Shown: positions 1-11,370, numbered from the stretch's first letter. The stretch is 64,000 nucleotides of DNA from Nemophila menziesii (GCA_029959085.1 JARWIR010000024.1:19270296-19334295), one strand, 5' to 3'. Numbers and translations: made by a program. Notes: a model not told the origin generated them from the letters alone.

Positions 1-1235
1 AGGAAAAATATAAAAATCACTTAAAGAGCCATTCTTCCAAGCAGAAATGTCGATATTTCGTCTTGCACTCTTTGCCGTAAGGTCTGTAACGTTATTAAGT
101 TTCCTATTGACGAAGTTAATCTTCAAGGAAGGGAACTTCGAAAGCCAACTCCTCATTTCGGCAATGAAAGGGTAAATTTGCCATCGAAAACCTGTGCGTT
201 TAGAAATACCTTGAACCAATTCAAGGTTATCAGAGTAAAAGGAAACACTCCGAAGATTGCAAATAGCGGCCTTTCTCATAGCTAGAAGGACCATCCAACA
301 TTCATCTTCAATAAAACTTCTTACGAAAGATCTAGAGACAATCTTGTGGGTAACTTTACCTTCCTTGTCAATTGCAATTGCCGCTAATCCTGAGGGTTCA
401 TAATCTCTTTTAAAAGATGCATCACTCATGAAAATATACTCTGATTCGTCAGTTAGTATTGGGTTATCCTCTAGCTTGACTCCCTTATCTTCTTTATCCT
501 TTGTTATAACTCTTTTATCTTGTTCCCCTTCTTCATTATTCTTAGGAGCAAAGAGGTCCTTCATAGTCAAATGAATTTTATACAAAATGTCTTTTATAAC
601 CCTCGGTGTGTTTTCATGAAAACCTTTCATCTTCGCTTTCCATATATTCCATATAGTAAGTAAAAAATAGGCAATAAATTCGTTCTGATCCCATCCATTC
701 TTTACATACTTTTTGCACGTTTCAATTAACCACTCACCCAAGTTGTATTTTTTCTCTTTATCGATATGCATTTGTAGTCTTGAGTTTGCCCATACCGCCA
801 TACTTAAAGGACATTTTATAAAAAGATGCTCCATATCTTCCTTATCAAGTTCACACCACTCACAAATGTCGTCTTTTATACATTTTCAGACCTTTAAATT
901 TTGTTGGTAGGTAGTGCTCCATTGCATACTTTCCATCCAAAAGATCTTACTTTATTCATAACATTTGATTTCCAAATGATATTCCAAAGATTACTATTAT
1001 TATGTTCTCCCTGAGATGATGATTGCGCTTCGTTATCCACCAATTTATGGTAGCCTGACTTTGTATTATAGATTCCATCTTTAGAGAATGGCCAAATTAA
1101 TTTATCCTGTTCATTGAGCAGTAAGATAGGAATTTTGCATATATCACTCACAATGTTTGGCGGGAAAAGTTGTCTGAGTAACTCAATATTCCAAGCCGAC
1201 ATATTTTTCGCAAGAACAGATGTATTATTTAATGT
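1..1235 (-). pseudogene. LINE ORF2 3' part: zf-RVT plus RNase H-like domain
   Basis: Read on the minus strand, this is the C-terminal part of a plant LINE polyprotein. From about 1215 to 900 it has the zf-RVT pattern: DKLIWPFSKDG, a KSGYHKL stretch, then NLWNIIWKSNVMNKV and FGWKV...LPT. At 870-790 the knuckle continues as CEWCELDKEDMEHLFIKCP. From about 430 to 1 there is an RVT_3 type RNase H domain: SDASFKRD (first Asp), FIEDECW (Glu), FYSDNLE (Asp), and near the end LTAKSARR in place of the usual AD-LAK. The frame is broken near 890, so it is not a working gene. It runs off the window at position 1. At about 1225-1240 it abuts gypsy gag coding in the opposite orientation, so this end is a rearrangement or insertion junction. 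Family assignment is secure; the element name is unknown. Confidence 0.85.
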
Positions 1236-2224
1236 TTCAATTTTCTTGACCGGGAAAGCAAGCGATTGGTTAGATGACCAACCTCCCGAGTTAATAACCA
1301 ATTGGGACAAGCTTCAAGAAAGATTCCTTGATAAATTTTATCCTACAAGTATGCGAGTGAAGAAACTATTGGAGCCTATGAATTTCTTACAAGAAGCCGG
1401 AGAGAGTATTGGCGAAGCATGGACGAGATTTCAATAGATGTTGGTAAGATGTCCACTACATGGATACACGCCACAATTACAATTATCCATGTTCTATAAT
1501 GGACTCGATAGAGAGTCAAGGTTGAGAGCAGATAATATGGGTCGTGGTAGTTTTGTCTCTATGGATCCAAAAGAAGCAAATAGTGGTATGGAAACAATCA
1601 TTGAGAACAACATGAGTTGGCCACAAGAATAAACTCCTACCACTAACGAAGAAGAAGAAGCGAGGATTTCAAGCTTGCAAGATCAAATACAACAACTCGC
1701 TATAACAGTTAAGGAAAGCATCCCAAAGCCACCTCAACAGTTATACCTGCAAGAACAAGCCTATGAAAACCAAGCTAAACAACCACTAGGCTGCAATGTG
1801 CATAATGTAAGTCAAGCTCAATCACGTCCTCAAGAGGAAATAACTGAGTTAAAAGAGACTATTAGTCAATTCATCAACTTCTCGAAGGACAATATTAGCA
1901 AACTTGAATCAAAGATCGATGCATCAGTAGTGCAAAGCCTGCAACAACAGAATCAGATCTTAAACAACATAATCAACTTTTAGAGAAGAATGTGATGCGG
2001 CTCACTACAATCATAGAACAAATGCAAAGTCAACTCCTACAATTGACCCAAGATACAACTACTAACATGAAGAAGATCCAATACGTTGACGACAAGGTTA
2101 AGACTATTAGTCTTCAAGCTGAAAAGATCAAGGAAACGCCGCCATCTTCCTCAATGAAGGGATATCATCACAAGTTCAGCAAAGATTACCACCGAAGCTT
2201 AAAGATCCTGGAGGTTTCAACCTC
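1236..2224 (+). pseudogene. Ty3/gypsy gag of element A, decayed
   Basis: Retrotransposon gag (capsid) remnant. It begins abruptly with FLTGKASDWLDD and continues through DKLQERFLDKFYP and EAWTRFQ. An in-frame TAG (1435-1437) interrupts it, after which the same frame resumes with LVRCPLHGYTPQLQL and FYNGLD, the usual continuation of this gag domain. A second in-frame stop follows at 1630-1632, and a frame change occurs near 1983-1992. The 1675-2237 part is Gln-rich and helical (IQQLAITVKESI), like the linker before the protease in this lineage. The N-terminal part of gag is missing, replaced by the minus-strand LINE. In an active element gag would form the virus-like particle; here the stops rule that out. 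Compare the gag copies at 18215-19640 and 36414-37480. Confidence 0.85.
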
Positions 2225-2888
2225 CCAATCAAAATAGGTGGAATATTTCATGGAAAAGCCATGTGTGATTTAGGGGCAAGTGTGAAATATCATGCCCAAA
2301 AGTATATTCAAGAAGATTGGTATTAGTGATGCGAAACCGACATCCGTAATCTTACAACTTGCGGATCAATCAACAGCAAAGCCGTGGGGAGTAATAGAGG
2401 TTGTGCTCGTCCAAGTAGGTAACCTTGTTATTCCCACGGACTTTATTATTCTTGACTATAAAGCAGATAAGAACGTCCCATTCATTCTTAGGCGTCCATT
2501 CCTAGCCACCAGCGATACTATAGTGAATGTGAATGAAGGAACCGTGACTCTCCGTATTGAAGATAACTCTGAAACATTCTATGTTTCGGGGAAGAAGAAA
2601 AAGAAAAATGAGTCAAAAGAACTATATCCGATCAGATTTGTAACCAAGAAGCCAGAATCCGTAAGCCCCCAAGAAACCATGGAGAAAAAGATTGAGTTTG
2701 GGGTAGGAGACGAGGTAGCATGGAGACCTCCCAACCCCAAACATAGCAGTTCTTGGAAGGGGCCCTATGTTATCACGCAAATCATCTCAGAAGGAGTGGT
2801 CGAAATAAAAGCTATCGAAGGTTGCAAGCTCGAGTTGGTAAGTGTTAATCATCTCACTCACTGCTGGAGAGGCTATAAAAAGAAATAA
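2225..2888 (+). pseudogene. Ty3/gypsy protease fused to GPY/F-like tail (element A)
   Basis: The region opens with LPPKLKDPGGF and LPIKIGG, then HGKAMCDLGAS, which carries the catalytic Asp of a retropepsin. One extra base near 2284-2287 breaks the frame between DLGAS and MPKSIFKKIGI. The longer open frame then runs 2292-2888 (198 codons) through LQLADQS, VPFILRRPFLAT and VTLRIED. Directly after the protease, with no reverse transcriptase, RNase H or integrase core, comes FGVGDEVAWRPP, SSWKGPYVITQII and VNHLTHCWRGYKKK. This resembles the C-terminal GPY/F module of Ty3/gypsy integrases. The same arrangement appears in element B at 33994-34885, so the deletion was inherited. Protease identity is firm; the GPY/F call is by pattern only. 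Confidence 0.85.
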
Positions 2889-3109
2889 CCGAGGTAACTC
2901 GTCTAACTTTGAAAGACGTTAAACAAAAGTGCCCTTTGGGAGACATCCCATAGTAGTTTTTTATGTTTTTATGTTTTTAGTTTAGTTTTAGATTAGTTGT
3001 TTTTAGTTGATATTGCGTATTTGAGAAAGTTATTAGTGTTTTTGGATGTTAGGTATTAAAGAAATCGAGTTTGGGAAGCAAAAACGAAATTTTTTGGAAA
3101 ATTCAGATC

Positions 3110-3530
3110 ATACCTGCGGTATACCGCAGGTCAAAAACCCGTGCCACGGGGTGAGACCTCGGGTTTTATGCCGAGAGGTGAAAATTCGAACAACAGAAGC
3201 TCCGGTATACCGGGCCTCACCTCCGGTATACCGCCCAACCCCGCTGAAATAAAAATAAAAATTCTTGACACAATCTGAGAAAACTTTGGCAAGTCATATC
3301 TTTGCGCTCAGATGTCGGAATCAGGTGATCTTTGAGCCTAAACTGCATAATTTTTTGTGATCTAGCTATTGGGGAGGTTTTGTTCTCGGCCGGTATACCG
3401 GCCAGAACTCCGGTATGCCAGCCGGAAAACCCGTGGCACGGGGTAAGAACTCGGGTTTTAAGCCGAGAGGTTGAATTTCGAAAGCCAGAACTCCGGTATA
3501 CCGGGACCCATACCGCCCGACAACGCTGGA
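3110..3530 (+). repeat. Cluster of GC-rich palindromes in element A
   Basis: An island of GC-rich dyads in an otherwise AT-rich element. The core CCGGTATACCGG or a one-base variant occurs at about 3116, 3202, 3222, 3390, 3411 and 3492. Two ordered units (3139-3190 and 3428-3478) each hold CCCGTGCCACGGG (or CCCGTGGCACGGG) followed by CTCGGGTTTTATGCCGAG (or its AAG variant). Each of these can fold on itself. The matching interval in element B (33440-33780, minus strand) carries the same motif types with CCGGTATGCCGG as core. Confidence 0.85.
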
Positions 3531-5348
3531 GAAAGGAAATTTTCGCGTTTTTTAGGTTATAAGGGAGAAGAGGTTGCTCTATTACGAATTTTTCAATCCT
3601 TAAGTTTCTCCTTCTTCCCCAAACCTCTTCCAACTCCATTAAAGCTTCAACAAAACTTCACCAAACATCAAAACACAACCAAATCACCATGAATTCACAT
3701 CCAAATCCTCCCCTACATCATTACAAAGAAGATTCAAGCACCCAAATCATATCAAAACACCTAGAAACCAAGAATCAAAACCATGAATTTCAAAATCTTA
3801 TTCTAAAAATCCTTAAACCCATATTACCAAAGCTTGATTCAATCATACCAACATAGAGAATTATCATCCTAAAACCTCTCCTAACCCAATTAAAGCTTGT
3901 TCTACCTATGATCAAGAATTACAAATTTCAAGAGTGCTCAAGGCTTTGAGTTGGGGGTCAAAAGAGATGATGAAGATAATAGAGATATTATCAAGTGTTA
4001 TGGGAGATGAAGAATCAAAGCAAGGTATTGGGTAAGATTAATAAGATTTCAATTAAGATGGGTACTAGTTCGGGAATAATTACAAGGTAAATCAGATCAA
4101 GAGAATAGAGGAAAGCTAGCTGTGGTGAATTCAAAGAGAAAAAAGGTTTAAACTTTCATAAGGAATCCACCACAACCTCTACAATAGATAGTCCTTTAAC
4201 CCAATATGAACAAAAGCTTCTGGGACGCTAGTAGCTGTGTTCAAAACATATTCCTGGATGAACAACCGTCACATGAGGGATTATTCAAGAGCAAAGTTGG
4301 AAGAAGATAAACAAGAGATTTCTAGAGTGCGATTGATTGGGATGGAGCATAAGAAGATGTAAGGGAAAGCGAAAGTGGTGATACTAGAAGTTTACATACA
4401 TGAAAGCACTACACCATATTCCGGGTATTGATCAGGCGAGGTAAATAGCCTCGAAGAGTATGTTTTCTTTCTTCCTTACCTTTTCTTTATGTGCAATATC
4501 TGTAAAATTTTAATTTTATTTTATTTTATTTTCGAGGCTTTTCGAGTCGTGGGGACATGACTCTTTTTTAAGTTTGGGGTGTGGGGATTCGTTGTCTCTC
4601 ATCTCCATTTTTATGTGTTTTATTGTTTTTTAGGTAAAATTAATTTTTTTTTTGAAGGTTTAGATGTATGTAGAGTGTGTTTAATAGCTTGAAAGCATAA
4701 GCTCAGTGAGTTAATGATAGAAAGTAGTATGTTTATGAGCTATTTTATTTTGTATGCTTTGAGTATTTGCATGAAAACACACATTGATAGTAAAGAAAAG
4801 ATTAGTAAGCAATGCGATAGAATGTATGTTTGATCTCAGGGAACCTTGAGTGGTTTGTAGGCCGTGAGATCCAAGCTAGTTGACAAACCCATTTGATGAA
4901 AGTGCTAAAGGTAAGAAAATAACGAAATTACATGGTGTAGAAAGTGATTAAGGCAGTTCTTTCATATTGAAGCCACTTGAAGCCTTTTTATACCTTCTCA
5001 CCTTGTTATTTGATTTTATATGCTATATCCTTCTCAGCCCCTTCTAGCCTTTCTAAAGCTTTTTATTTAAATACATTATAAGCCATATCCCTTTAGATTA
5101 TAGGACTTTTCCATATGACCCGCACTCGAATCGCGATGCATAAACAGTTGTTTTAGAGCTTGAGTTTGGGGTGGTGGGTCCACCATTATGGGAATTATTA
5201 TTGGGATGGGAATTTTGAGCATATTAATTGTGCTCTGTTATTATATTAATGATGATTCACAAGTTTATATTGTAACCCTTTGCTGGGGTAATAGTGATGA
5301 AAAAGAAGCCACGAGCTAAAATTGCCAACAAGGGCATAACAAGAAAAG

Positions 5349-5356
<8 letters not shown>

Positions 5357-5420
<64 letters not shown>
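5357..5420. repeat. (TA)n microsatellite
   Basis: Uninterrupted AT dinucleotide run of about 64 bases in the element A 3' non-coding region. A shorter AT run sits at the matching place in element B (31847-31866), next to the shared ACCGGCAAAG stretch, so the seed of this microsatellite predates the two copies. Confidence 0.95.
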
Positions 5421-5424
<4 letters not shown>

Positions 5425-6116
5425 ACATAGCGTGATATCTCAACATTAAAAAGAGAGTCATAGCTATACAAAAGAAAAAAATTGATTTGAAAAAAATATT
5501 TATTCGGACCGGCAAAGTGGAATTTTTATGTGAACATCTTATGCTTTAATTGGGTTATTGGGGATGCTACTTTGTGCATCAAGGATTAATTGGGTTGATT
5601 GAGAAACGTTTTATGAGAGTAACTCAAGCTCTAGGGAGATTCGTTGATGGCTAGTGAGGAGAGAGCCAAAAACTCACTCCAAATTATCCAAATATACTAT
5701 CATACCGTCCCTAAGCCTACATTACAACCTTAAAGACCTTTTGATTCTTTGCTATGTAATCGAGAAGTGATTGAGCCAATAGAGAGTAGTTAAGTGGATC
5801 TTTGGATACTAGTAAGGTTCGATGAACAATCTATAGCTTCCTTGGTGAACTGAGTAAAGTTCCTCTCCTTCTTACATTGCGAAGCTAATCTAATCTTGAA
5901 TTCAAGCCGTGTTGATGGTAGATATGAGAAGTGTACAGGTATGTAGTTTTTAAATATTATTACATGAAATTTTCTGAGTAGTTGCTTTGATTCTATTCTT
6001 CATATTCTGCTATCTTTCTTCCCTCTGTGCTTAATTGACCTAGGTGTGTATTTAGAGACTTCCCTTTGTTTTTATCTTTATTGTATCGGGACGATACAAC
6101 ATTGAGTTGGTGGTCT

Positions 6117-7239
6117 TGATGTCTCCCTATTTGTGATGAATTAATATTAGTTGGAGACATCATTTTTAGTGATTTAGGAAGTCTTTGAGTCGATTTTCCC
6201 ATGAAATGCTACACTTTCCTATTTTGAGTCTTGATTTAGTAAATTATTGTTTTTAGAGCATATTGGGTTTAATTATTTATTTAGTGTGAATATTTAAAGA
6301 TAAGTATGGAGATTAATTAGAGTCCAAGTCAAAGACTAATATATATGGAAAGAGATAAGCATGGTAATTGGTGATAAGGAAAGAAAAGCTAAAATTATGG
6401 AAAAGGAAAAGTTGCCTTAAATCTGAATTTCAACACCTACGACCACAAATTAGCTTATATCTCAAGATTAATGTGGAATTTGGAGAAACGATCAAGAGAA
6501 AAGTTGAAGATCTTTCCGAGACGATGAATTTCGACTACTCATACACGTCAAAAGGATGAGTATTGAAGCTGCTAGGACCGAAACAAAAACGGACCTGATT
6601 CCATGTTTTAGGGTTACGAATTTGAGTTGGGCTTGGAGTCCACTACTTACCTTCTCCTTCAAGAAAACGAATTAGGGTTCCTAAACACCTATAAATACAC
6701 CCTTATACCATTGTAAACATGTCTTTACTCGGTTTCAAGTTTAGGCTTAGTCCTTACTTGTATTTTCTCACTTTTAAATTATAGCTTAGTCTTTATATTT
6801 ATTATTCATCCTTAGTATCAAGCTATTCATTCAAGAAGCAAGCTGACCTATAGAGGAAGACAAGAAGAAGAAGTTGGAGAGTGACAAACTCCTCTTCTAC
6901 ATCTCTACTTCTCTATATTTAGGGTAATTAGCTATAGATTTATGCTTTACCATATTTCTAAGCTTTTATTCTGTAAGTTTTACTTTTTATTATTAGGTTA
7001 TTATTTTTTCTTTAATTCCATAATACTATTTGTTATTTTAATTGATTGAGCTTGACGTATATTGTTATTATGTGTTTTGACTTATTGTTACAACCCTAGA
7101 TTTGGCCAATCTTAGGATTATTCTTAGTTATTGACAACACCACATAATCGTCTAGTTTTGATCCCTTGCCTAACTAGATAACCATAAAGGTTTGATTTAA
7201 TCACCAATCATTACTTAGGAATCCTTGGTAGTGGAGAGG
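6117..7239 (+). mobile_element. 3' LTR of gypsy element A, 3'-truncated
   Basis: Begins TGATGTCTCC directly after the polypurine-like TTGAGTTGGTGGTCT. The first 46 bases form a hairpin closed by GGAGACATCA at 6154-6163. It matches the reverse complement of the LTR at 19785-21314 over long stretches (ACACTTTCCTATTT, GAGCATATTGGGTTTAA) and has a TATA-like CCTATAAATACACCC at about 6689. It lacks the usual CACCA end because at 7239/7240 it passes straight into another LTR of a different subfamily, so its 3' part is lost. Confidence 0.8.
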
Positions 7240-9217
7240 TGATGTCTCCTTAATTGTTCTTATTTTCGACCCTTAGGAGACATCATTTTTTGTGTTTATA
7301 TAATCAATTTGATAGACTTTTGGACTAAATATGCAATAATATGATTTTCCTCTTTTATTTCTAGCATTTTTTATTTATTTAGCTTTTGCGCGTAATATTG
7401 GTATTTTTAGTGTAAAGTTTATAGGTTTTAGATGTTAGCTAGAAGAGGAATCCGAGGAGAAAGTCAAAGATCAAGAAATAGAGTCAAGACTTGAAGAGAA
7501 ATCCCGAAGATATTATTTTTAGAGCTGAAAATCCATTTTCCAGGCCATAGATTGCTGATTTCGAGGTGCTTAAGCGATGATTTAGCCGCTGACCTTTGAA
7601 TAAAAAAAAGCTCCCTATCGAGTTACGGAACTTTAGCAACTGGAATGAGGTCAATCGGAGTCATAACGAATCGGGAAAAGCCGTTTTAGTGAAGGTATAT
7701 CAGCAGTTACGGGATTTTGGGCTAAGTTAGTGGACTTGGGACTTTTATATTTCATTTAATTAAAAGCCTAGGTCCAAGTCCGAATTTGCACATATAAAAG
7801 GAGGTCTGGACTTCTATTTTTCATACAATTCACATTCTACAAGATTAAAACACCAGAGAGAAGCAACAAAAGGAAGAAGAAGAAGTTACAAGAGCTGGAG
7901 AGGGTCTATATCTCCGTTCGTAGTCATTCCTATTCCGGAAATTAGGTTTTTCTTATCTTTAATTTTGTAATCAAATATGAATTCCTTTATATTTAATTTA
8001 GTTTTTTATTTTAATATGAGCTAAACATTTCATAGTGCTTGAGAACAATTAATGGGTGAACCCCAATCTTATTGAATTACGAATGTTAAATTTGGGTTTC
8101 TGTTAAATTAAACTAGATTGGGACTTTTACTCTTTTCGATAGATTGAGAATATTTACTGTTTTTAGCGTCATGAACTATGAACAGGTGTTAGTATCTAGG
8201 CTATTCCAATTAGTGGCGATTGGATCATCCTGACGGAGGGTTTAGGAACATAACCATTTATTCAATCTAGGATAGAAGCTATTGATTCTGACGAACTTAG
8301 CTAATCATAGGGCCAATGAGGTAATAAAACTTAATCATCCAAAAGTGGATCATATTTACCCTGACGGGACTAGTGACACTCTAGGATCGCCTTATAGTCC
8401 ACCCTAACGGGGGTATAAGGAATTTAGAATCCCGACCATTGTAATTGACCAATTTAGCCCTTAAACAACATAAGTTAGGAAATAGGATTGGGAGGATCCT
8501 TGTGTTCTCAAGTGCTACTTCTCATATTGCGTTTTACATCATTTTACTCGCGTCTTAGCTTTTATTTGCATTTTAATAATTGTCTTTCATTTACTTAGCA
8601 TTAATACAAAACCAAACAAACATATTATCTTTATTTGCTTTCATAAGTGCAATCAATCATTAATAGATAAGCATTGTAGTCAACCATCCCGTCCTTGGAA
8701 CGAATCTGTTTTATCAATTATACTACTTGGGACAACCGTACACTTGCAGTTGTGGTTCGATTATTTATTGCATTTATTTTAGAACACACAAAGGACCACC
8801 AAGAGGTTGCTCCTAAACCTAATAGAGGCTAGGTAGAATTTAGAATCCTGGTTAATATATAATGCTTAATCTGTGACAGGTTAGAATAACAAGTTAGTAA
8901 TAGACTCATAATATTAACTCTAATCTATTAGAGTTACATTCATATTTATTTATCTGCATTCGTATTTATTAATTCTCATCAGATAGTATTCATACTATAT
9001 TATCTTTTTATATTTTATTCTAAAACATATAAATTCATCTACGCTTGTTAAATATAAATAGATCTAACGGATACACTCCCTGCGAACGAACTTGACTTAT
9101 CATTAAAACTTGCAAACGATTTGTGATACTTGCAGTGAGTTCCGTGGTTCTCAAGGGTGTGTGCTCTTTATTGTTATCTTTATTATCTATTATTTTATCA
9201 CACCTTTTCCCCCACCA
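7240..9217 (+). mobile_element. Gypsy LTR, second subfamily, inserted in MULE sequence
   Basis: Starts TGATGTCTCC with the stem partner GGAGACATCA at 7277-7286 and ends CCTTTTCCCCCACCA at 9217, giving 1978 bp. A TATA-like CACATATAAAAGGAGG lies near 7788. The terminal part (ACTTGCAGTG, TTATCACACC) resembles the ends of the other LTRs. It is closest to the minus-strand LTR at 29497-31269. The right flank begins ACTGC inside Mutator-like sequence; the intact counterpart at 52823 shows the unoccupied site TTGCACTGCATC. The left flank (AGAGG) does not repeat ACTGC, so the 5' side has been exchanged or deleted. Confidence 0.8.
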
Positions 9218-9904
9218 ACTGCATCACAAGAAATTACTAGAGTTTTTACTAGAAACAACAAAAAAGAAGGCGCAATTGTGGAAAAGGCTATATTGAGACC
9301 TCAAGTACATGGATATGTACAGTTTTATCTTGGTGGGAACATGTATAGAAATATTATTATTTATTATTTTCATTTAATTTGATATTTATTATAATTATTT
9401 CGTTTCAATTTAGCCCAAGATGTATATTGGGCGAGGAATGTTATTGACTGAGATGTTTGATTGTCGAGTTTTTCCATATTGTCATACATTCACTATATTT
9501 GTTGATTCATATGGTAAGAATGATTGGTGGACTATGAAGATATGAATATTCGTAGATTCGAATATTCCAAGATTCGAAGATTTGAAGTTTCGAAGCTTTG
9601 AAGCTTTAATCATGGAAAAGAAGCTTTGGAGAAGAAGATCATGGAGAAGAAGCTTTGGAAATACCAATTTGCCCCTTTAAAATGATTTTTAAATAATTAT
9701 TTCTGAAAAAATGATTTTTTAATAAAAAAAAATAAGGCGCGTGTGTGGCACGCTGGGACTTTATGGCAAAAATAGACCGAAAACGTTAACGAGGGGCATC
9801 GAGTCATGAAAACAAAGTTTAAGAGCCATCCAGTCGCAAAATTTTTAGTGGAGGGCAATCTGTCAAAACGTGTATAATTCAGGGGGTAGAGCTGATATTT
9901 ACTC
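9218..9904. mobile_element. Right half of a Mutator-like element (copy 1)
   Basis: Base-by-base match to 52823-53465, the right half of the complete element at 51664-53465. It contains the GAAGAAGCTTTGGA repeats, the GGCGCGTGTG segment and the terminal inverted repeat ending CAGGGGGTAGAGCTGATATTTACTC at about 9879-9904. The left half is absent because the LTR at 7240-9217 sits there. No transposase is encoded. Confidence 0.8.
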
Positions 9905-11139
9905 TTTAATTTTATGTTTAGATATTTAGAGCGGCTAAACTAGAGAATCAATTCTTTGAGCTTGAGTACTGTGGAAGGCTTGATCACATTTATTGGGTGA
10001 AGATGTCTTGATTTTTTTTATCTCCGTCAGGTAGATCCTGTATATAGACTCCCTATATGTCTTGTAATAGAATGAGTGGGTTATACATGATTTTGATAAT
10101 TGAGGTAGAGATAAAACTTTTGACCCGCGAACGGTGTTGTAATACAAAATGTTTTTTGCCAAGGATAGAGGTTAGACGGTCTAATTACCCCCTTATTTGG
10201 ACCCACTTAAATGGATATAGTGTTGCTTATCAACATTGCAAGATGAATTTTAATTTGTTTGACCTAGATAGGTTCATGTTTGAATTGTATGAGGTCTTGG
10301 AAGGAGTTTTGTTTGTTAACCTTTCTTTGTGACCTTGTGTGGTTTCCAAGTCGTCACTTGGTTATTATGCTTCCTACTCTTTGGAGTGGATCCATTCGTT
10401 TGGGGAACCTTCTTAATCCAGGTATATCATCCATCTTAACCATGAAAATGTTTGGAATGTGTACTAGAACAATATCTATTCCCGATATATCCTAAGTGAA
10501 TAGGCCTTGGAACATCAAGCTTTCTTCATTTGTAACGCCTTTCTTTTTGGATTTATTTTCACAAATCATAATTTTATTAAAAAGTTTTGGTGTTGGTGAA
10601 CCAATGGTTTTGAATTTTAAGTTTTCTTTAGTAAGATATAAGTTAAGAATCAAGGATCAATTCCTCCAGAACTAGTTCTGCAACACCTTTTGTGATTTCC
10701 TGTATGTTTGTTTGTTTATGTTAAAAATAAAGTTATAGGTTGGTCCTTCCAAAGTCATATCTTCAATCAAGTTACCCTTCTAAATTCTTATGGACACAAA
10801 TCCATTACCATAGATTTTTTTTGGTATAATCGGATGTTGGGTGATGATTACGATCACTGCAATTTGTTGATGTTAACTTGATCGACTACTGTTTGTGGTG
10901 TTCATGATGTTGATCCTCCTTGTTAATGTTGAATATTTGATCCCCCGGTCGTTTTCACAACGTCTCTCCCTTAAATTTTTATATGTTTTAATGGGGTTTG
11001 GAGTGTTGGCAAAGAGATTTTTCTATTGCCTTGTTTTTCTTTCTTTTGTCTTGTAGGAGTTTCTCTTTTTATCCAGTTCTTTCTTTTTATTTTTCATTGT
11101 AATATCTCCTCATTTATATTTTACTATTATGCACTATTG

Positions 11140-11370
11140 ACAAAAAAATTAGAAAAATGAAAAGATTATCTTGTCATTATGGATATATTATAAAGTTTGA
11201 CTACAATAGGTCCAACTACCATTTATCAATAGTTATTAAGAGTTGGTCAACTATATAATAAATTTCACCACACCTTGCATTTTATAAGTATTCTTAATAT
11301 TTATTTCATTTTCTATAATCATGTGCATACTTGTATAAATTGTACTTTTAGCAAGTAGTATACATCACAA
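11140..11370 (+). promoter_or_regulatory. Orphan lipid-transfer-type promoter, gene lost
   Basis: Homologous to the regions upstream of 16804 and 54994. Shared blocks are TGTCATTATGG, AAAGTTTGACTA, AAGAGTTGGTCAACTA, the TATA-like CTTGTATAAATT (11332) and AGCAAGTAGTATACATCACAA. No start codon or signal peptide follows; the sequence changes to minus-strand LINE at about 11371. Confidence 0.65.

Larger units (their letters stand above)
2889..6116 (+). other. 3' non-coding region of gypsy element A
   Basis: About 3.2 kb between the coding remnant and the 3' LTR. It is homologous in order and orientation to 31270-33990 read on the minus strand. Shared landmarks are the sequence GACGTTAAACAAAAGT soon after the stop (2926), a cluster of GC-rich palindromes (3110-3530), a stretch around 4545-4590 with GAGTCGTGGGGACATGACTC and AGTTTGGGGTG, the GTGGGTCCACCATTATGGGA stretch (5175), an AT microsatellite followed by ACCGGCAAAG (5507), and GGAGAGAGCCAAAAACTCAC (5658). 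The last bases before the LTR, TTGAGTTGGTGGTCT, occupy the polypurine-tract position and recur before the other LTRs. Open frames here are short and I assign no protein to them. Confidence 0.75.
9218..11370. repeat. 2.1 kb duplication, copy 1 (partner 52823-54937)
   Basis: The two segments run collinearly from ACTGCATCACAAGAAA to GCAAGTAGTATACATCACAA with scattered substitutions and small indels; I estimate over 90 percent identity by eye. The segment holds the right half of a MULE, about 1.2 kb that I do not recognise (no intact reading frame shared by both copies), and the promoter of a lipid-transfer-like gene. In copy 2 the duplicated promoter continues into the gene at 54994. In copy 1 homology stops at about 11370 and LINE sequence follows, so the gene has been lost there. 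Confidence 0.85.

Noticed and set aside
3046..3252. Small conserved protein with PVYR repeats in element A and B 3' regions
   Set aside because: The repeated residues come from the CCGGTATACCGG palindromes; frames differ between copies and units, so structure in the nucleic acid explains it better.
5246..5515. Tyr/Ile-repeat membrane protein
   Set aside because: Translation of the (TA)n microsatellite.
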